In this document: positions 37,594 through 64,000 of the stretch, piece by piece | Position numbering within the stretch: position 1 is the stretch's first letter | Layout of the letters: every line of letters begins with the position of its first letter | From: Hoplostethus atlanticus | Taxonomy: Eukaryota; Chordata; Actinopteri; Trachichthyiformes; Trachichthyidae | Assembly (NCBI GenBank): GCA_034670405.1 | Contig: JAXDDX010000001.1 | Span: 8,560,001-8,624,000, forward strand | Direction of reading: 5' to 3' | Length of the DNA: 64,000 nt | The notes under the pieces: generated by a model | Told to the model about the DNA's origin: nothing | Databases searched by the model: none | What the model saw: only the letters and a program-made list of their open reading frames with translations | Translations under genes and position numbers: made by a program

Positions 37594-38194
37594 TAGGGCT
37601 GGGCGATATGACTTTAAAATGATATCACAATATTTCTTAGGTAGAATGGCGATATACGATATATCTCGATATAGCTTAAATGATTCTATTTAAGGTCATA
37701 ACCACATACAAAGTCACACATTGAAGTAAAACATGCTTTATTCACTCAAATCAGACTTAGGTGTTGGAGCTGAAAAGCATCCTGGAAGCCTGGCGCAATG
37801 ACAGCTTTGGTGCTTCGCGGCTGACCTGCCGGGACAGAGGGGAGGTGCGCCGGCCGGGAGAGAAAATACAAATGTGCAAAATAACATCTCTGTCTGACCG
37901 CTTAAATCCAAAGTATTTCCAAATAGCGGAGATGATATGACTCCTTTTTGGAACTAAATTAACTCCACTAAATGAGTCGTCTTCTTCGCTCTCAGCCATT
38001 TCCGTTTACTAAAGCCTGCCCCGGAGAATGACAGTAGTTGGTGGCAGCGCACAGGGAACGATAGGGAATGAAGAATCCAAATAACGTTTAAAGCTGAATA
38101 AAGTAAAAAGCTGAATATCTCAATATGAATTTTCATATCGTTCAGTAAAATTCTGTCTATCATATCGGAGAACTCGATATATCGCCCAGCCCTA
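37594..38194. mobile_element. non-autonomous hAT-type DNA transposon, 601 bp, intact ends and TSD
   Basis: Seen: terminal inverted repeats beginning TAGGGCTGGGCGATAT at the left and its complement (ATATCGCCCAGCCCTA) at the right, flanked on both sides by the identical 8-mer CTTTCCAG (37586-37593 and 38195-38202). An 8-bp duplication with short TIRs is the signature of hAT elements, and GGGCTGGGCGATAT ends are widespread in fish. The interior keeps a piece of transposase N-terminus on the - strand but no catalytic domain, so it must have been moved in trans. Confidence 0.92.
37757..37999 (-). pseudogene. hAT transposase N-terminal (BED-finger) remnant
   Basis: An 80-codon open frame inside the 601-bp hAT element. 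It starts MAESEEDD, then has VPKRS, SAIWKYFGFKRSD and VILHIC. Known: hAT/ZBED transposases open with an acidic leader followed by a BED zinc finger containing (S/A).(V/I)W.(Y/H)FGF..(S/D) and C-x2-C. Here the first finger cysteine position reads L/H rather than C, and the frame ends without the remaining His/Cys ligands. It is a decayed internal deletion derivative. Function unlikely. Confidence 0.65.
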
Positions 38195-38202
38195 CTTTCC
38201 AG

Positions 38203-41200
38203 GACTGAGAAAGAACCCTGGAGTCACTTCCCGTATCTGTAAAAGACAGAAGAAGAAAGAGCTCTCTTGAGAGGTGTTGTTGCATAGCATACATGGGTGT
38301 ACCCTCGTATCCTCAGGCCATAAGGAGACAAGTGAGAGCACTTACAACTGTCAGTCACTGTTGTCATGCCATATTGCTCCCATCTGCCTACCTTAGGATG
38401 GTATTGGGTTACACAACATGGACGTACACGCACACACATACACATGCAGAGTTGCACGGCCTGGTCTTGCCCCAGTCAGGATGTGTAGAGTTACTTGTTT
38501 TGTTGTTATTATCAACAAACCTATCCACATGTTTATCTATTAGGTGTTGTCTTGGTTACCAGACAGCACAGAACATTCTGTATTTTGAATAGCCATTCCA
38601 CTCCACTTTGTTTTTCTGTTTCCATCTGAACACTCCGCTCTATTGAAGAGAGTTAACCACAGATCCAGTATCACCCCCCCTCTTCCCCTCTTCTACCTAT
38701 ATGTGACAGCAGGCCTAAGCTGGCACTGTCTCGGTTACATACGCTTGAGTAGAAGAGCTGAGGGCTCTCTTCCATTGACAGAGATGGGAGGATTAAACCG
38801 CAACATAAAACAAAGCAGGTCTTTAACAAAGGCAGCACAAGACTATTATCTGCCTTTGGTGTATTCTGTTACCATACCAGCAATTGCCCACAGTATACTC
38901 TTACCACTGTTTTCAGATAACTCAGGGCACAGACAAAATGTGGACAGACAGGCCGACCTCAGGGCTGGAATCTTATCCATCTCCTTTGGTTTTCCCCCCA
39001 GATTTCTCTCCACTTCCAAAACGGAAGGAATTCCACTGGAATGTCTCTCGTCTGAACTTTACCCTTCATTGATTGCATATGCATTGAGATTTCAAAGTTA
39101 ATGTGTGGACTGAATTTCTTTTGACTATGTGATGGTACGATGTGATGTTGTGTGCGCTGTGCTTATGTGATGCTAAACAGGGTCTGTATTATTTCCTTTG
39201 AAAACTCCCCTCAGAAACCCTTACACGAGTCCACTTAGCTGTCAGGACTGCGGTGCTGTTTTGCTGTGTGGAAGGAGCGTTCTTTAACCAGACATCCTGT
39301 GGTTCTGTGATTTATAGGATTTATTAGGAGGTAAATGACTGCAGGAAATACAGCTTTTTCTAATGGCAGAGCATCAAATGATCCCTCCATCAGTCCATGG
39401 AGAGGTATTACATATCCTGTATCCATAGCATGTTTTGTGCTATGTAATCATTATTTAGGCTAATGCATTATAACATTTTCAACTTCAAAGCTCATCACTG
39501 TCTCAATCACCATATTTGGATGATTATTTTTTTTGTGTAACAGGATATTTTGGCAATCCGTTGAGCATTCAATTTTTGAGAGCTGTGCAATTTCAAAGAG
39601 CTCCACACGCTGTTCTGATAGGTGCGCCGTTTGTTCGGATAAGCCTGGGTAATGTTTCTGATTCAAATCTAAAATGAATCTCTAAAGAGTCTGTTGCTGT
39701 GATGTTTACTTGGGTTTGGGTAAACTAGACTAAGACTTGAAGTTGAAGTTGCCAAAACGCTTTTGCATCATAGTATTAAAGTTTAGCTTTCTGATCTTTG
39801 TCCAGAATAATGTTGCATTGCCGCGGGGATTACATATCTCATATTTACTTCTGGTAACAGTTAATTCTCAACATACAGTAAGGTCTGCATTATGTGTGTA
39901 ATATTACGGCTGTTAAGTTAAGGCAACAGAGTTCAGACATATGACATTTAAGACAAATACTACTTAGGAAATATAAGTAGTGTTTATGACTAGCTACGTC
40001 CAGAACTGTCTTTTTGACTTTCTTTATCATTCCTCTAAAATATATTGTACAGCACCAAGACTGTTAGAATAGAAATGTTAAAGTGGTGTGAGTGGTTAAA
40101 GTGGTAGTTCAGCATTGTTGTTTCCGTCTTTACTGTTTAGTGCAAACGCATATAGCGGTCCAGGGGCAGTCCTGGACTTTCCCTATTAGATGTGACCTCT
40201 CGCAGACTCACAGGGGGGTTAGCATGCTTGCTGAAACCCAAGGTAAAAAAAAAAGATGATTGACTGTTGCCAAGAAAAACAGCTAACGTCCTGAGAGCTA
40301 GAAACAATTACCTATGTTATTATGCCAGACCAGTCCCTGTGGTCAGGGAATACAGACAAATAGCAGAGCTAATGCACTCTGTCCTGTGGAGATGGAGGGA
40401 TTTGATAATGGTATACTCTACAGGGTACCTCAGTATTGCTAAATGCCTCATTAGGGGTGGTCTTGCTGTGAGTGTGCCCATGGCTAGTACACTTCTTCTC
40501 CATCTGCTCCTTCCTCACGACTGTTGACAACTTTTACTGTGAATATAGTGGCTTCGAAAAAAAGTTAAGCTCCTTTTAAGTTCTGCTGCATGACAGTTTG
40601 CATTCTGACTTCTGGCTCTTGGATCACAGTTAATGAATATCTGTTGGTGAATGGTCGTCGCATGGCACTTACGTTTGTTTGATGTTGAGCCAAAACTGAG
40701 AAAGCCAGTAAATTGTCGGCTGTAAGATACTATCTGGTGGGATGGCTGGGGCTATAGCTGGGATCAGAAGCCAGCAGCACCATATTGGCTGCTAGCTCTA
40801 AATCTGTCACCATCGCCATCAGGATTGTTTCCCATCACCCCCTGCACAGTGTGCCGACCGTGCTGCCAAAGACAACAGGGACTGTAGCCCGCCAGGAAAC
40901 AGGGATGTTAACTTAACCTGCATGGCACAAGCGATCGAACTGTTTCTCTTCTCTCTCACCTCTCTCTCCCTCTCCCTCTCCCTCTCCATCTCTATTACTT
41001 TCCACTCTTTCTAAAGGCCTAGCTGACCGACTGTATACTATGTCTTTCCCTGCTGTATCGCCTGTTGATCTCCTGTTGTCATCCTTCTCACAGCAGATGG
41101 AGTGTTTTGTTAATGCGCCTCTTCTAACACTTGAGCCTTCTCCTTTGTTTGGGGGGGCATTCTTCTGGAGGGGTGCTGCACAGGCCTGTACTGCTGATAG

Positions 41201-42938
41201 ATGTGTGCAGTCAAGCAGTGAAGAGAGATACATTACATGAACTCTACTCACATGGGTGAAATCGTGTCACTGCCGCCCTGACGTTAGGGAGGATGACCCC
41301 CCGGCTACCACTATCACGTTCTCACTCGCGAATGCATGCTTGCAAAGACACATGGGTGCACAGATTTAAACCTAGCGCACACACACTCATACACATCCAT
41401 GCAAGTGCTCTCACTCTCTCTAGCGCTCACTCTGTCTGTCTCACACACACAGACACTAATGTTAAATTGCTGCTGATTGACCATCCATCAGACACAGCTC
41501 TATATCTATAGTCTCCAACCTTGAGGGCATCTCAATTTGTCAGCTTAAATAAGCAACAGTCTGTTTATCAGTGTCTAATCCTCGCTAGGTTACGGCTACA
41601 GGGTGTCTGGATAGGTGTCAGTCTGTCACACTGCCCTGATTCTCCATAATTAACTCAAGTTTCAAACATCGAATGACAAAAAACTGGACAATGAAAATAA
41701 ATTAAGTGAAATGAGTCGTAGTTTTACAGCTGGTATCTATCTGACAACATACCAATGTGCATTTTATCATGCACTGCAAGTCCCTGTTTGTGTGTGTGTG
41801 TGTTTGCACAAATGAAGGTATGTGTGTAGACAAGGGGTAGACTAAGTTTGAACTTGGTAATTGAATGGTCACCTAGCGTGATTGCCCAGGCCAAGTGGTG
41901 TGCTTGTCATCTCTGGCCTACATGTTAGCTAAATTCTTCTGATTGGAAGGAAAACGGTCGGTGTCGCAGTTGCAGCATTTGAAAGATTTGACTATACTCG
42001 CTACCTCAGGCCCATTCATTTATTTTGACATTGTTTATGTTGTCCGTGGACAGGTTGATTTATGTTATCTATGTCAGGGGTGGAAGGAGAGGAGAGAAGG
42101 AGAGGTAGCAAGGGCAGAGGGGGAGGACGTGCATTCTTTATAAGCATTCATTATTTTCCTCATCCTCGATTGGCTGGTTAATAAGTAGCCTGATGGGATA
42201 TGTGGAATGCGGAGGGATACAACAATAAGAAAGATACTACATACTAAAAACACATAGCTGTATGAAAATGGCAGAAATTTATATTGTAATTTGAGTGTCC
42301 TGTGGTGTGTCACATGAAAATAAGTAGGGATAAACTGACAGTTTCACCCTCACTAATACCATTTTGCCCTGCATGTGTTTAATGTCCATCCCTCAAGTTC
42401 TCCTAGCTTATTAATGACAAAAAAAACCCTAATGACTGCTCCCTGTGGGTCTGCTGTTCGCTCCACTTATACTGCTCACTTTTCAGTGAATGTGGATTAA
42501 TGTCTGAGGTACTGGCCTCTCTAATGCAGCGTGAAGTCTCATACAGGACATCGCCCATTTATTACGAGACATAAAGGAAGAGCTGACAGGGTCATCAGCC
42601 AATGCTAAAACTATTAGCAAGAATCATTAAGGCAAAGAATTAAATGAGTTTTCCATGTGAAAAGAAGGCGGCGAAGAGAAAGAGGGAGCGCAACTGGTGA
42701 AAGAGGAATGGATGGCTGCAAGATGGCAGAATGTGACTGTTTTGTTGGCCTGACCTTTTGTTTTGGGCAAACAGATTTAAAGGGGACACAAAAGGAAAGC
42801 CAGTGACGAACAACAGCTGATGTAGGACGGGTAAAGAGAGGGGACATGCCTGTAGGGTTCCATGGTGAAACAGCTGAATACTCTAAACAGAAATGTGTGT
42901 ACATATCCTTCAAGAGGTAGAATGGACTGCACCCTGCA

Positions 42939-43010
<72 letters not shown>

Positions 43011-43068
43011 TAGGATCACACTGAGCTCCTCCCTAGCCTGACTCTTTCCACTGGTCTCCTCCTTCCAG
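38203..43068. other. 5' flank or untranslated intron of sema3g-like gene
   Basis: Unique sequence, CT-rich at 40945-41000, CA-rich at 41380-41460. The 152-codon + frame at 38643-39101 has no motif and no splice support. If the acceptor at 43068 is used, at least part of this is an intron. Confidence 0.5.
42937..43010. repeat. (CA)n microsatellite just upstream of sema3g start exon
   Basis: About 31 perfect units, ending 58 bases before the predicted acceptor of the first coding exon. Confidence 0.96.
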
Positions 43069-43127
43069 GGTAGCAGAAAAGAAGATCAGCGTGGAGAGAG
43101 AAAACTGACTGAGACCACTCTCGCACC
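43069..43127 (+). other. 5' untranslated part of first coding exon, with predicted acceptor
   Basis: A pyrimidine-rich stretch ending in CTCCTCCTTCCAG gives a good 3' splice site at 43067-43068, so the exon probably begins at 43069 and an untranslated exon lies upstream. An in-frame TGA at 43110-43112 stands 18 bases before the ATG, which has A at -3 (CACCATGA). This makes 43128 the first usable start in the exon. If the acceptor is not used, this would be contiguous 5' UTR and the promoter would be just upstream of the (CA)n tract. Confidence 0.5.
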
Positions 43128-62497
<19,370 letters not shown>

Positions 62498-64000
62498 GTC
62501 AGAGAGTGCACACATGCTCATGAACACACACACACACACATGGATGCACAAACAAAATGCATTTTCAAATGCTCCCTCCCTCTCCCTCTCTTTCTCTGAC
62601 CTCCTTTCTTTCCTCTCTACTGTCTCTGAAGTCTCTTGTTTTTCTTTTCCGCAGGATTGTTGTACCGTAGGGGTTACATGTTTTTAATGCCAGGTCAAAA
62701 GGCATCAATGTTATAGGGCCTAAAAACAGACATTCACCACTGTCACAACCTTACATAAGCATCATAAAACAGGGGGTTCTCCATCCATCATATTTAACTT
62801 GCTTTTAACAGACTTTGATGTTTAAGTGTTGAACCTGTCAGCCACTGTTTGTGCCACAAATCACAATGCTGCTAGTCCTGCTGACAGGAGGAAGATTGAA
62901 ACAATATTTCAAACATACCGTTAACATTTCTTTATTTTTTTATTCACCAATTAGTGTCATACAAAAACAGACAATATGGACGTACTAACAAATACTAAAG
63001 CAACAACAAACTTACAAAACAAAACAAAAAGGACTAATGGGGCAGCATGTACAACAGGAAAGAAAAAAAGGGGGAAAAGATCTGTTTGGGTTTGGATGCA
63101 TTTTGGGAGCGTTTTGCAAGATGGGTTTGGTTATACAAGTATTTCTATTCTTGTGTGGTTTGAATGTTGTTGCAGTTATATGTGACATTAGCTCACCGGC
63201 AGCAGAATAGGTCTAAGAATTGTTGAATATATTTTATTGAACTGTTCAAGTTTTTTTTTTTTGTCTTGTTCCATCGATATCTGTTGTGTTAGGAAATCCA
63301 ACCAGTTTAGTAGTATTGTTTTCTTGGCGACAGCTAGGGCCACAAGTGTGTTGAGTGTCTCCAGATCGCCGAGTATGGAAGGGGATAATGGAATGTTATA
63401 TCTAAGGAATAGTGATAGTCTGGTGGTTATGTTGGACAGAGCCAGAGTGCATGGAGGCAGTCATCAGTCCTGTTGAGTGAACGATGGGTGCATATGTCTG
63501 ATCCAGTAAATCCCATTATGTGCATCTTGTGCTGTGTGATGTGTGTCCTGTGAATGATCTTGTATTGAGTTGAGCCTTATGTTAAGTATTTCTTGACATG
63601 CTGAAGATGTTCTTACCGTTACCGATACCGTTAACAGTTGATAAGCAGGATTCAGTACCGGTAGATCACGTCCATTGTGGAATAACAGGAAGTGAAGGAA
63701 CAGTGCAGTATATCACTGACTCCTTTATTCAAGCCATTACCAATGTTTATGAGTATCCAGGGCTCTCTAAAATCCTGGAGGAAGGTGAGAGGTGGGAGGT
63801 GACTGAGAGCAGACACACCCTGGAATGGCTTCTATTTTACATGACATTAGTATTACAGGAAAACATAGAAAAAGGCAGTTTTAAGATAAGATAAGAAATA
63901 TACTGTGTGAGGGGTTTTGGATGTAGAGAAAGAGATGTGAGTGTATTTGTTTAAGAATATAGGGAAACAGCAGGGTCAGAATAATTAGGAGTACCCTTTT
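62498..64000 (+). other. sema3g-like intron 16 (partial) or 3' flank
   Basis: Begins with a good GTCAGA donor. No sequence encoding the second half of the Ig domain (D.G.Y.C pattern) or a basic tail is seen up to 64000. A 98-codon + frame at 63598-63894 is unrecognised. The L1-clade relic lies inside. Confidence 0.7.
63240..63600 (-). mobile_element. L1-clade LINE ORF2 C-terminal relic, antisense
   Basis: One - strand frame reads QYKIIHRTHITQHKMHIMGF, SDIC, then DDCLHALWLCP, followed by a stop. In another frame it continues IPLSPSILGDLETL and LVALAVAKKTILLNW. This is the (Y)K..HR.(Y/H)(Y/I)T......(C)...(G)(T/D).LHALW.CP and AKK.IL.NWK end of L1/Tx1-type reverse transcriptases. The frameshift makes it a pseudogene. 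It may extend to about 63,050. It lies in intron 16 or downstream of the semaphorin exons seen here. Confidence 0.75.

Noticed and set aside
38643-39101. 152-codon + frame
   Set aside because: No motif and no exon-like borders; lies in unique flank.

Overview
This window is vertebrate nuclear DNA, almost certainly from a ray-finned (teleost-type) fish. The evidence is a split gene with GT-AG introns, a very high load of (CA)n/(TG)n and (GA)n microsatellites, and several repeat families that I recognise from fish genomes (L2/CR1-like, L1-clade and Rex/L2-tail LINE pieces, a hAT element, a Tc1-like TIR cluster). There are no bacterial-type operons. The species cannot be named from the sequence.

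Layout. Positions 1 to about 43,060 show no exon that I can support. This stretch is long non-coding flank (or a distal 5' intron) with dinucleotide repeats and scattered transposon relics: a LINE 3' end (about 1,165-1,570), an antisense LINE reverse-transcriptase relic (about 9,390-9,935), a duplicated Tc1-like TIR cluster (11,288-13,169), a fish interspersed repeat (about 22,525-22,665), a very short LINE tail (about 34,790-34,890), and a 601-bp hAT element with a perfect 8-bp target duplication (37,594-38,194). A more GC-rich patch with two good donor sites (about 34,970-35,345) is the only place I would look for a distal promoter or untranslated first exon.

From 43,128 to 62,497 on the + strand lies one gene: a class 3 (secreted) semaphorin, best matched to SEMA3G. 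I resolve sixteen coding exons with consistent splice phases. They give 649 codons: signal peptide, complete sema domain, PSI knot ([16 protein letters not shown]), a furin-type RARR site, and the first half of the Ig domain. The last coding exon or exons (rest of the Ig domain, basic tail, stop) are not found before position 64,000, so the gene runs out of the window.

The introns carry the most unusual sequence. Intron 7 holds a ~1-kb, 24-bp-unit pyrimidine minisatellite. UG tracts sit just upstream of the acceptors of exons 8 and 15, and a CA tract sits just after the donor of exon 8. Intron 14, which splits the furin-site codons, holds a ~1.45-kb antisense LINE relic. The end of the window (about 63,240-63,600) is an antisense L1-clade relic. 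I found no tRNA, rRNA, CRISPR array or evident new biological system. Most long open frames outside the semaphorin gene are low-complexity artefacts or chance.
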